Below are positions 41,465 to 49,560 of a stretch of DNA of 64,000 bases, in pieces. The stretch covers positions 150,913 through 214,912 of the forward strand of contig JBCCXL010000011.1 of assembly GCA_039191605.1 (NCBI GenBank). Direction: 5' to 3'. The position numbers and the translations under genes are program-made. The notes below the pieces were generated by a model that ran no database searches, was not told where the DNA came from, and worked only from the letters and a program-made list of their open reading frames with translations. This DNA is from JBCCXL01 sp039191605 (GTDB lineage Bacteria; Acidobacteriota; Thermoanaerobaculia; Multivoradales; JAHZIX01). The stretch's first letter is position 1, and every line of letters begins with the position of its first letter.

Positions 41465-44400
41465 ATGGCCGAGCCCCAGGCCTCCACCACCGTCCTCGAG
41501 CCCACCGCCGACACACCCTCGGATCCTGCCGCGGAAGCCCAAGGTTCGGCTTCCGAAGCCGCTCCCTACCGCCCCCGCCACGCGGTGCGCATGATCACCG
41601 CCGCGGCCCTCTTCGACGGCCATGATGCCTCCATCAACATCATGCGCCGAATCCTTCAGTCCACCGGCGTGGAGGTGATCCACCTCGGCCACAACCGAAG
41701 CGTCGAGGAAGTCGTCAACTCGGCGATCCAGGAGGACGCCCAGGGCATCGCCGTGTCCAGCTATCAGGGCGGCCACATGGAGTACTTCCAATATATGCGG
41801 CAGATGCTCGACGAGCGCGGGGCCAGGCATATCCGCATCTTCGGCGGCGGCGGCGGGGTGATCGTGCCGCGGGAGATCGACGAGCTCCACGCCGCCGGCA
41901 TCGACCGCATCTTCTCGCCGGAGGACGGCCGGCGCATGGGTCTGCAAGAGATGATCAACGTCGTGGTGCGGGGCTGCGACTTCGACCTGTTGGAGCAGGC
42001 GCTCCCCCCTTCCGAGGCCGAAGCCCTCGCCATTGCTCGACGTATCACCCGGGCCGAGACTCTGGGTATCGCAGCGCTGGAGCCCCAGGAAGCGACCCAG
42101 CGCCGGGCTCCGGTGGTGGGCATCACCGGCACCGGCGGCGCCGGCAAGAGCAGCCTGACGGACGAGCTGGTGCGCCGCTTCGTTCACGACTTCCCCGACA
42201 AGCGGGTGGCGGTACTCTGCGTCGACCCCACCCGGCGACGCACCGGCGGCGCCCTGCTGGGAGACCGCATCCGCTTCAACAGCCTGAAGAGCCCTCGAGT
42301 CTTCATGCGCTCCCTCGCCACCCGCGGCGCCCGCGGGGAGATCTCCGACGGCGTCCAGGACGTGGTGGAAGTGATGCGGCGGGAGGATTTCGACCTGATC
42401 TTCGTCGAGACCGCCGGCATCGGTCAGGGAGACAACGCCATCGTCGAGCTCTCGGACCTCACCCTGTACGTGATGACCGCCGAATTCGGCGCCCCGAGCC
42501 AGCTCGAGAAGATCGAGATGCTGGACTACGCGGACTTCATCGCGATCAATAAGTACACCCGCCGGGGCTCCGAAGATGCCCTGCGGGACGTGCGCAAGCA
42601 GGTGCAGCGCAACCGCGAGCTCTTCACCACCGACCCGGCCCAGCTGCCGGTCTTCGGCACCAGCGCCGCTCACTTCAACGACAGCGGGGTGAACGCCCTC
42701 TACGCCCACCTGGTGCGCGCCGCCAGCGCTCTCCAAGACTCCGGCTGGGAGAGCCGCTATCCCGCCGACGCCGAGCGCGCCACGGATACCGCCACCCAGG
42801 TGATCCCTCCGGATCGCGAGCGCTACCTCAGCGAGATTGCCGACGCCTGCCGCGACTACCGCCGCTGGGCTCGCCAACAGGCGGACGAAGCCCGAGACGT
42901 CGAGGCCCTGGAGATCACCATCTCCCTGCTGCGGAGCGGAGCCGACCATTCCCCCTTCACCCCTTACGGCCCCTCGGACCCTGCTGACGAGGTGAGGGAC
43001 GCCGTGCGAGACCTGATGGACGAGCACGACCAGCGCCTCGCCCGGCTGGAACCCCGCAGCCGCGAGGCCCTGGCGAGCTGGGAAGGCTGGATTCAGCAAT
43101 ACCGCGACGAGGTCTTCCGCTACCAGGTGCGTCAGCGCACCCTGGAAGTCCCGACCCATCGCATCACCCTCTCGGAGACCGCCGTCCCGAGAGTGGCAGT
43201 GCCTCGCCTCCAGGGAGCGTCGGACCGGCTCTATTGGCGGCTGACGGAGAACGTCCCCGGGGAGTTCCCCTTCACCTCCGGGGTCTTCCCCTTCAAGCGC
43301 GACGCCGAGGATCCCACCCGCATGTTTGCCGGCGAGGGGCCCTCGGAACGCACCAATCGCCGCTTCCACTACCTCGCGGCGGACCAGCCGGCGAAGCGCC
43401 TCTCCACCGCCTTCGACTCCATCACCCTCTATGGTGAAGATCCCGACGAGCGACCGGACATCTACGGCAAGATCGGCGAGAGCGGAGTCAGCGTCGCCAC
43501 CGTAGAGGAGGCCGAGCGACTCTACGCCGGCTTCGATCTCTGCGCCGCCACCACCTCGGTATCGATGACCATCAACGGCCCGGCCCCTACCCTGCTGGCT
43601 TTCTTCTTCAATACCGCCATCCGCCAGCAATGCCGCCGCTTCCTGCGCCAGCAGGGCCGCCTGGCGATCACCGAAGAGCAGGAGCTGCAGCCGGACGCCG
43701 AACGCGGCGCCCATTGGGAAGAGGTCCGGGCGCTGCTCAGCGACGAGGAATTCCAGCAGGTGCGGGCGCAGACCCTGACCCGAGTCCGGGGCACCGTCCA
43801 GGCGGACATCCTGAAGGAAGACCAGGGGCAGAACACCTGCATCTTCTCCACCGAATTCGCCCTGCGGGCGATGGGAGACGTGCAGCAATACTTCATCGAC
43901 CACGGCGTGCGGAACTTCTACTCCGTCTCCATCAGCGGTTACCACATCGCCGAAGCCGGGGCGAACCCCATCCACCAGCTGGCCTTCACCCTCGCCAACG
44001 GCTTCACCTACGTGGAGTACTACCGTTCCCGGGGGATGAACATCGATCACTTCGCCCCCAACCTCTCCTTCTTCTTCTCCAACGGCATGGACGCCGAGTA
44101 CAGCGTCATCGGCCGCGTCGCCCGGCGCATCTGGGCGGTGGCCATGGACCGCCTCTACGGCGGCACCCAGCGCAGCCAGAAGCTGAAGTACCACATTCAG
44201 ACCTCCGGCCGCTCCCTTCACGCCATGGAGATCGCCTTCAACGACATCCGCACCACCCTCCAGGCTCTCCTCGCTACCTACGACAACGCCCAGAGCCTGC
44301 ACACCAACGCCTACGATGAGGCGATCACCACTCCCACCGAGGAATCGGTGCGCCGGGCGATGGCCATTCAGCTGGTCATCAACCGCGAGTTCGGCCTGGT

Positions 44401-44893
44401 GCAATGCGAGAACGCCACCCAAGGGGCCTTCATCATCGAAGAGCTAACGGATCTGGTGGAGGAAGCGGTGCTGAAGGAATTCGACCGTCTCACCCGCCGC
44501 GGCGGAGTCCTCGGCGCCATGGAGCTGCAATACCAGCGCGGGGCAATCCAGGAAGACTCGCTGAAATACGAGACCCTGAAGCACAGCGGTGAGCTGCCCA
44601 TCGTCGGCGTCAACACCTTCCTCGCCAAAGACGGCGAGAGCGCGGAGATCCCCCGGGAGATCCAGCTCAGCCGCGCCAGCAAGGAAGAGAAGGAGCTGTG
44701 CATCGAGCGTCTGCGGGAATTCCAGCACCGCCACCAGGGCCGAGGGGATCAGGCGAAGACTCAGCTGCAGCAGGCCGCCCTCGAGGGCAAGAACCTCTTC
44801 GCCGCATTGATGGAGGCCAGCGAATCCCTCAGCCTCGGCCAAATCACCAACGCTCTCTACGCCGTCGGCGGCGAATATCGCCGCAATCTCTAA
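41465..44893 (+). CDS. icmF: fused isobutyryl-CoA mutase IcmF (B12-dependent acyl-CoA mutase with built-in G-protein chaperone)
   Basis: This 1142-residue enzyme rearranges isobutyryl-CoA and butyryl-CoA (or related acyl-CoAs) using adenosylcobalamin. In order: a B12-binding domain (AAALFDGHDASINIMRRILQ, then GVEVIHLGHNRSVEEVV, IFGGGGGVI); a MeaI-type GTPase (Walker A GITGTGGAGKSSL, DLIFVETAGIGQGDN, AINKYTRRG); a linker; and the mutase TIM barrel (GEFPFTSGVFPFKR, CAATTSVSMTINGPAPTLLA, FYSVSISGYHIAEAGANP). This order is diagnostic of IcmF. A 40-residue Ala/Pro/Thr-rich leader precedes the first domain. It fits branched-chain or short-chain acyl-CoA oxidation together with EtfAB. Confidence 0.96.
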   Translation: MAEPQASTTVLEPTADTPSDPAAEAQGSASEAAPYRPRHAVRMITAAALFDGHDASINIMRRILQSTGVEVIHLGHNRSVEEVVNSAIQEDAQGIAVSSYQGGHMEYFQYMRQMLDERGARHIRIFGGGGGVIVPREIDELHAAGIDRIFSPEDGRRMGLQEMINVVVRGCDFDLLEQALPPSEAEALAIARRITRAETLGIAALEPQEATQRRAPVVGITGTGGAGKSSLTDELVRRFVHDFPDKRVAVLCVDPTRRRTGGALLGDRIRFNSLKSPRVFMRSLATRGARGEISDGVQDVVEVMRREDFDLIFVETAGIGQGDNAIVELSDLTLYVMTAEFGAPSQLEKIEMLDYADFIAINKYTRRGSEDALRDVRKQVQRNRELFTTDPAQLPVFGTSAAHFNDSGVNALYAHLVRAASALQDSGWESRYPADAERATDTATQVIPPDRERYLSEIADACRDYRRWARQQADEARDVEALEITISLLRSGADHSPFTPYGPSDPADEVRDAVRDLMDEHDQRLARLEPRSREALASWEGWIQQYRDEVFRYQVRQRTLEVPTHRITLSETAVPRVAVPRLQGASDRLYWRLTENVPGEFPFTSGVFPFKRDAEDPTRMFAGEGPSERTNRRFHYLAADQPAKRLSTAFDSITLYGEDPDERPDIYGKIGESGVSVATVEEAERLYAGFDLCAATTSVSMTINGPAPTLLAFFFNTAIRQQCRRFLRQQGRLAITEEQELQPDAERGAHWEEVRALLSDEEFQQVRAQTLTRVRGTVQADILKEDQGQNTCIFSTEFALRAMGDVQQYFIDHGVRNFYSVSISGYHIAEAGANPIHQLAFTLANGFTYVEYYRSRGMNIDHFAPNLSFFFSNGMDAEYSVIGRVARRIWAVAMDRLYGGTQRSQKLKYHIQTSGRSLHAMEIAFNDIRTTLQALLATYDNAQSLHTNAYDEAITTPTEESVRRAMAIQLVINREFGLVQCENATQGAFIIEELTDLVEEAVLKEFDRLTRRGGVLGAMELQYQRGAIQEDSLKYETLKHSGELPIVGVNTFLAKDGESAEIPREIQLSRASKEEKELCIERLREFQHRHQGRGDQAKTQLQQAALEGKNLFAALMEASESLSLGQITNALYAVGGEYRRNL

Positions 44894-44933
44894 CCCCGTC
44901 TCATAGCATCTTCTCGATTTCTTGCCACTTCCC

Positions 44934-44964
44934 TTGGCCAAAAATCCCGAGGCGGTGTTATATT
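44934..44964 (+). promoter_or_regulatory. possible promoter for the lectin-like secreted protein
   Basis: TTGGCC (44934-44939), a 19-nt spacer and TATATT (44959-44964) precede the ATG at 45084. The spacing is long, so this is only a candidate. Confidence 0.35.
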
Positions 44965-45083
44965 CATGTTTGGAAATCCGCTAAAGGCTCTACCGTCGAG
45001 TCTGCAACGAAGACCTTGCAACATCGGCTGCTGTCCCCTAGACTCCAGCTCAACGGTCTACGCCCTGATTTTGGAGGATCACG

Positions 45084-45725
45084 ATGCTTCATCGCCCCGT
45101 CCGCGTCGCCACGATGGCGATCGCTGCTCTCGCTCTCGTCGCTACCTTCGCCGCCTACACTCCGACTGCTGACGCTGCGAGCCTCGCGGTCAACGGCACC
45201 GCTGCTCTCGAAGGCTCCTTCGGTATGGAGATCACCTTCGACGGCGACACCCAGCGCGCTTACGTGGAAGACGGTACTCCGACTACCGAAACCCACTACA
45301 ACGCCAAGTTCCGCTTCGATCCGAACTCCATCACCATGGAGGCCAACAAGCGGCACAAGATCTTCCAGGGCAACCGGGAGACCCCGTCCACCATTCGTTT
45401 GATGACCGTCATCTACCGCAAGAACGATCCCGACAACTTCATCCTGGTGAAGTCCAAGGACGACAACGACGTCTTCCAGAAGACCGCCTGGATCTCCGTG
45501 CCTGACGGCCCGATCCTGGTCGAGATCGACTGGCGTGCCGCCACCGGTGTTGGCGCCAACAACGGCGAGATGCGCCTCTGGGTCGACGGCGTCCTCCAGG
45601 ACACCGTTTCCGGCATCGACAACGACGAGATGCACATCGACTACGTCCGCATGGGAGCGGTGGGGAACATCAACACCACCACCATCGGCACCCAGTTCTT
45701 CGACTCCTTCGAGTCCTTCCGCTAA
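45084..45725 (+). CDS. secreted LamG/concanavalin-like beta-sandwich protein
   Basis: This 213-residue protein has a clear signal peptide (VATMAIAALALVATFAAYTP to ADA). The mature protein reads as a single jelly-roll: YNAKFRFDPNSITM, IFQGNRETPSTIRLMTVIY, DGPILVEIDWRAATGVG, GEMRLWVDGVLQDTV and FFDSFESF at the end, the closing strand of LamG-like domains. It is probably exported and binds glycans or surfaces; ligand unknown. A single gene with its own candidate promoter and a strong terminator suggests it is highly expressed. Confidence 0.8.
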   Translation: MLHRPVRVATMAIAALALVATFAAYTPTADAASLAVNGTAALEGSFGMEITFDGDTQRAYVEDGTPTTETHYNAKFRFDPNSITMEANKRHKIFQGNRETPSTIRLMTVIYRKNDPDNFILVKSKDDNDVFQKTAWISVPDGPILVEIDWRAATGVGANNGEMRLWVDGVLQDTVSGIDNDEMHIDYVRMGAVGNINTTTIGTQFFDSFESFR

Positions 45726-45823
45726 GCGAGACCGCCTCGGGCCCGCGTTTTCCGGAAGCACAAACTTCCGGAGAGTCAGGGTCGAGATCTGCGCAATTTT
45801 CGCGAGATCTCCGAAAGCCAGTC

Positions 45824-45864
45824 AACGACCGCTTTGCCTTCGGTAAAGCGGTCGTTTTCTTTTT
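45824..45864 (+). terminator. strong intrinsic terminator
   Basis: AACGACCGCTTT (45824-45835) pairs perfectly with AAAGCGGTCGTT (45845-45856) across GCCTTCGGT, followed by TTCTTTTT. It ends the lectin-like gene transcript. Confidence 0.92.
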
Positions 45865-45936
45865 GGCCTTTGCTACCCTCTCCCCCCAAGACCTTTACTT
45901 CCCTCGCCCATATCTCGCCTTGAGACCCAGCACTCC

Positions 45937-46824
45937 ATGCGCCTAGGCATCCTCTCTCGCAACCTCAGCCTCTACTCCACCCGCCGCCTGCGGGAGGCCG
46001 CGCTGCAGCGAGGGCATGAGGTCAATGTGGTGGACTACCTGCGCTGCTACATGAAGGTGGAGTCCGGAAACCCCCGCGTGATCTACCGCGGCGAGCCGGT
46101 GCACTTCGACGCCGTGATCCCGCGCATCGGAGCCTCCCAGACCTTCTACGGCACCGCCCTGGTGAGACAGCTCGAGCTCGGCGGCGTGTTCTGCGCCAAC
46201 GATTCCCAGAGCATCAACCGCTCCCGGGATAAGCTGCGCTCCCTTCAGCTGATGTCGAGGGAAGGCATCGGCATGCCGGTGACCAGCTTCGCCCATTCCA
46301 CCCAGGACATCGACGGCATCCTCGAGACCGTCGGCGGCCCTCCTCTGATCATCAAGCTGCTGGAGGGCACCCAGGGCATCGGCGTGGTGCTGGCGGAGAC
46401 CACCAAGGCGGCGGAGTCGGTGATCTCCGCCTTCCGCCAGCTGGATGCCGACATCCTGGTGCAGGAGTTCATTCAGGAGGCCGGCGGCTCGGATATCCGC
46501 GCCCTGGTGGTCGACGGCAAGGTGATCGCCGCGATGCGCCGGCAAGGGCCGGAGGGGGAATTCCGCTCCAACCTCCACCGCGGCGGCACCGCCCAGAAGG
46601 TAGAGCTCACCCAGGCGGAAGCCCGCAGCGCTCGCCAGGCGGTCAAGGCCCTCGGCCTCAAGGTCGCCGGCGTCGACATGTTGCGCTCTCACCGCGGCCC
46701 CCTGGTGCTGGAAGTCAACTCCTCCCCTGGCCTCGAGGGCATCGAAGGCAGCACCGGCGAGGACGTCGCCAGCGCCATCATTCGCTACGTGGAGCGCGGC
46801 GTTCGCCGCGTCGGCAAGAAGTGA
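45937..46824 (+). CDS. rimK: RimK-type ATP-grasp ligase
   Basis: This 295-residue ATP-grasp enzyme resembles RimK, which adds glutamates to the C-terminus of ribosomal protein S6. It shows the RimK opening (MRLGILSRNLSLYSTRRL), DAVIPRIGASQTFYGTALVRQ, the substrate-side ND-SI-RSRDKL, the ATP-grasp LIIKLLEGTQGIGVVLAE, ILVQEFIQEAGGSDIRALVV, and the Mg-binding end GPLVLEVNSSPGLEGIE. The next gene overlaps it by 4 bp (GTGA), so the two are coupled. Confidence 0.93.
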   Translation: MRLGILSRNLSLYSTRRLREAALQRGHEVNVVDYLRCYMKVESGNPRVIYRGEPVHFDAVIPRIGASQTFYGTALVRQLELGGVFCANDSQSINRSRDKLRSLQLMSREGIGMPVTSFAHSTQDIDGILETVGGPPLIIKLLEGTQGIGVVLAETTKAAESVISAFRQLDADILVQEFIQEAGGSDIRALVVDGKVIAAMRRQGPEGEFRSNLHRGGTAQKVELTQAEARSARQAVKALGLKVAGVDMLRSHRGPLVLEVNSSPGLEGIEGSTGEDVASAIIRYVERGVRRVGKK

Positions 46825-47819
46825 ACGCTCCCCTCGTTGAGCCCTTCCAGCTGGGCGATACCGTCGTCCAGCCCGGAGAGAAAAAGCTGGTGGAGCTGCC
46901 GGTGGCTCGCCAATTCAGCGGCACCTGGATCAAGATGCCGGTGACGGTGATCCACGGCCACCAGCCAGGGCCCAAGCTGTGGCTGGACGCCGCGATCCAC
47001 GGCGACGAGCTCAACGGCGTAGAGATCGTGCGACAGGTGCTCCAGCGGCTGCGGCCGGAAGGCTTCCGCGGCACCCTGCTGGCGGCGCCGGTGGTCAACG
47101 TCTTCAGCTTCATTCAGCAGGATCGCTACCTGCCGGATCGCCGCGACCTCAACCGCTGCTTTCCCGGCTCCACCACCGGCTCCCTGGCGGCGCGCATCGC
47201 CCACCTCTTCCTCAACGAGGTGGTAAAGCGCTGCGACGTCGGCATCGACTTCCATACCGGCTCCCAGCACCGCACCAACCTGCCCCAGATCCGCGCCAAC
47301 CTCGACGACCCCAACGCTTTCCAGCTGGCGAAAACCTTCGATGCGCCGCTGGTCTTCCACGCCAAGCCCATCCGCGGCACCCTGCGCTCCGCCGCCAATC
47401 GGCTGGACAAGACCTTCCTCCTCTTCGAAGGGGGCGAGCCCCACCGCTTCAACCGCGGCACCATCCGGGTGGGCGTCCGGGGCACCCTGAAGGTGCTCCA
47501 GGCGCTGAATATGTGGGATCCGGAGCCGGATACGGTGCGCACTCCGCCGCCGCTAGTGAGCCGCACCAGCCGCTGGGTGCGGGCCTCCAGAAGCGGAATC
47601 TTCTCCCGCAGCATCGGTCTCGGCGACCGGGTGCCCAAGAAAGAGACCCTGGGAGAAATCTCCGACCCCTTCTCCCCTGTCCGCCCCTCCGTCGTCCGCG
47701 CCCCCTACGACGGGATGGTCATCGGCTACAGCAACAATCCCCTGGTGCACCAGGGAGACGCGTTGGTGCATATTGCCAAAATCGGCGAGGTGGAAGCCCC
47801 CCTTCCTTCTCGAAGCTAA
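46821..47819 (+). CDS. succinylglutamate desuccinylase/aspartoacylase-family zinc hydrolase
   Basis: This 332-residue M14-like metallohydrolase has the zinc motif LDAAIHGDELNGVEIVRQVL (HxxE), a PVVNVFSFIQQDRYLPDRRD segment and DFHTGSQHRTNLPQI with the third ligand His. The C-terminal domain (VRAPYDGMVIGYSNNPLVHQ, GDALVHIA) is the biotinyl-like cap typical of AstE/AspA relatives. GTG start overlapping the rimK stop. Pairing with RimK suggests it removes or processes what RimK adds, but that is inference. Confidence 0.88.
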   Translation: MNAPLVEPFQLGDTVVQPGEKKLVELPVARQFSGTWIKMPVTVIHGHQPGPKLWLDAAIHGDELNGVEIVRQVLQRLRPEGFRGTLLAAPVVNVFSFIQQDRYLPDRRDLNRCFPGSTTGSLAARIAHLFLNEVVKRCDVGIDFHTGSQHRTNLPQIRANLDDPNAFQLAKTFDAPLVFHAKPIRGTLRSAANRLDKTFLLFEGGEPHRFNRGTIRVGVRGTLKVLQALNMWDPEPDTVRTPPPLVSRTSRWVRASRSGIFSRSIGLGDRVPKKETLGEISDPFSPVRPSVVRAPYDGMVIGYSNNPLVHQGDALVHIAKIGEVEAPLPSRS

Positions 47820-47889
47820 CCGGCCTCTCGGAGCTTACCGGCCTCCCGGAGCTAAGCCCTGTTCACGCAGCTAGGCCTAGCTCCAAAAG

Positions 47890-48372
47890 CTATGCCGTGG
47901 CGGTCACCACGTCCGCCGGCGACAGGATCCAGCGGCGCAGAATCCACAGCGCCACCACCACGTCGAAGCCGAGGCAGAGCAGCGCGTAGCCCGGCGGCGG
48001 CAGCGCGCTCCACTCCGCCCCGGACCACGGCCCGTGGAGCAGCAGATCCCAGCCGACGTGGACCGCCCAGCCGATCACCAGCCAGCCCATGTGGCGGTAG
48101 ATCCCCAGCAGGGCAAAGCCGGTGAATACCGTAAGCCCCAGGGCCTCCACCGCCAGGATGTCCGGCGCCCCCACACCCCGGAAGAGGGGGAAAAGAGCGT
48201 AGAGCAGCGCAGCCACGAAAAGGCCCACGGCGTAGCCCCGCGCTGCCCGACGAGGCGGCGTAGTGCTGCGGGAACGCGATGCTTTCCGGTCTACCCAGCG
48301 GCAGTAGAGGGCCCCCGCGGCCGCTCCGACGACCACCGCCAGCACGATGATGACAAGGCGTCCACTACTCAT
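47890..48372 (-). CDS. integral membrane protein, DUF6010-like
   Basis: This 160-residue protein has about five membrane segments (LVIIVLAVVVGAAAGALY, GYAVGLFVAALLYALFPLF, LAVEALGLTVFTGFALLGIY, LVIGWAVHVGWDLLLHG, YALLCLGFDVVVALWIL). The readable motif GWAVHVGWDLL...GF-DVVVALW recalls DUF6010. Function unknown. The ATG at 48372 has GGAGGT 8 nt upstream; the longer open frame to 48495 is not supported. It follows the winged-helix-like gene on the same strand. Confidence 0.72.
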   Translation of the reverse strand: MSSGRLVIIVLAVVVGAAAGALYCRWVDRKASRSRSTTPPRRAARGYAVGLFVAALLYALFPLFRGVGAPDILAVEALGLTVFTGFALLGIYRHMGWLVIGWAVHVGWDLLLHGPWSGAEWSALPPPGYALLCLGFDVVVALWILRRWILSPADVVTATA

Positions 48373-48427
48373 CTCATAACCTCCAGATCCACCCAAGTCA
48401 GACGAAAATCCTTCATGACAACGAGCC

Positions 48428-49201
48428 TCATTCTCGCACCCCTTTGACTTGCTCTTCGAGCACTTCGAGTTGTCTCCGCAAGAGATCAAGATCATGGCTC
48501 GTCAACCGCTGAGGCACCCGGATGAATCCTCTTCCATAGGTCAGATCAAAGTCGAACCGTTGGGGTTCAAACCCTCTATTGTGTTCCTTATTCCTCGCAC
48601 CAACTTCGCTGTCGGCCTCCCTTCGCCCGACGGCAGAAGGCTCTTGAAGCTGTTTCGATGACGGTCCAGGTGTAGCTGCGCCTCCCGCCCCTGTCACATT
48701 CTTCAAAGATCGAAAATCACCCTGAACCGTAATTAGGTCAGCTGAGAGTAAGGTCTCGACCAAAGATCTTGCTGCAGCTGGCGCAGCACGCTCAGCGATT
48801 CCAAAATCTCGCTGTAGCAGATTGTGAAGACGGGGTGGCAGCTGACCGACTGCGCGGAAGCGATCATAGACACCACGGTACAACACTGGGGATAGCGCTG
48901 CGCTTTGCAGCATCTCTATCCGCTCATGATCATCCGCTGGTTGGAGCAAGCGTAGTGCTCTACGGGTCAGAGTGTATTCCTTAGAAATCCTTGCTAGTAG
49001 ACCGAATTGTACTAGCGCGGCGAGGCGGCGCCCTCCGCGTCCACCATCGCTAGGACCTACTGGATGACCGATAGCTTCGGCTCCCTGCTGTCTAGAGAAC
49101 AACGACTCTCCAAAGGCATCAAACAGAATTCTTGCCGTCCCCTCAGCGTCTGAAAGGCTCTCCACTGGATAGGCCCGGCTTCGCTTTCCCTTATTCGACA
49201 A
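48428..49201 (-). CDS. winged-helix-like protein, DUF5343-like
   Basis: This 257-residue protein has an N-terminal half with two helical units (GGRRLAALVQFGLLARISKE, YTLTRRALRLLQ, then LHNLLQRDFGIAERAAPAAA, RSLVETLLSADLI) like DUF5343 tandem winged helices. A disordered middle follows, then a C-terminal segment RFDFDLTYGRGFIRVPQRL ending in a coiled coil. GC content is lower than the neighbourhood. The start is TTG at 49201 because AGGAGG lies 9 nt upstream. Role unknown; such proteins often sit in mobile or defence regions. Confidence 0.7.
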   Translation of the reverse strand: MSNKGKRSRAYPVESLSDAEGTARILFDAFGESLFSRQQGAEAIGHPVGPSDGGRGGRRLAALVQFGLLARISKEYTLTRRALRLLQPADDHERIEMLQSAALSPVLYRGVYDRFRAVGQLPPRLHNLLQRDFGIAERAAPAAARSLVETLLSADLITVQGDFRSLKNVTGAGGAATPGPSSKQLQEPSAVGRREADSEVGARNKEHNRGFEPQRFDFDLTYGRGFIRVPQRLTSHDLDLLRRQLEVLEEQVKGVRE

Positions 49202-49560
49202 TGGACTTACCCTCCTTGGCCCTCTTTACAGCAGTCCCAAACCCTATCCGGCATACCGCGAGCTTCGCACCACCAACGGCGCTCTCACCTAGGATTTTCT
49301 GAGCTTTCATAAAGTCTATACATAAACCCTTATCACACAAAAATCGACAAAATGAAACAAAGTAGAACAAAATCGCTTAAATTGCAAAAAATCTAGACAA
49401 AAATAGACAAAGCTTGACTTCTACGGCCTCCAAAAGCATAATTTCGCCTATTATTTAGCAGTCCTATTTCGATCATGTTTACGCAAAGCAGCGCTCCACC
49501 GCCACAAATACACGGCTCGGTGCGCAGAGAAACCTATTTCAAACTGCGTGGGGCCTTGCC
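49202..49560. promoter_or_regulatory. AT-rich upstream region of the RHS gene
   Basis: This 359-bp stretch is far more AT-rich than its surroundings. Between 49346 and 49412 it has five copies of a GACAAA-type element (GACAAAA, GAAACAAAG, GAACAAAA, GACAAAAA, GACAAAG), mostly 9-11 bp apart with one larger gap. A promoter (49414-49442) follows directly. It could bind a nucleoid silencer or a specific regulator. Confidence 0.5.
49414..49442 (+). promoter_or_regulatory. sigma-70-type promoter for the RHS gene
   Basis: TTGACT (49414-49419), a 17-nt spacer and CATAAT (49437-49442) are well placed for the RHS gene, giving a leader of about 110 nt to the TTG start. Confidence 0.6.

Noticed and set aside
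41438..44422. A 994-codon open frame on the minus strand opposite icmF
   Set aside because: It lies wholly antisense to a clearly recognised gene; its Gly/Val/Glu-rich sequence is a product of GC-rich codon usage in the real gene and has no domain.
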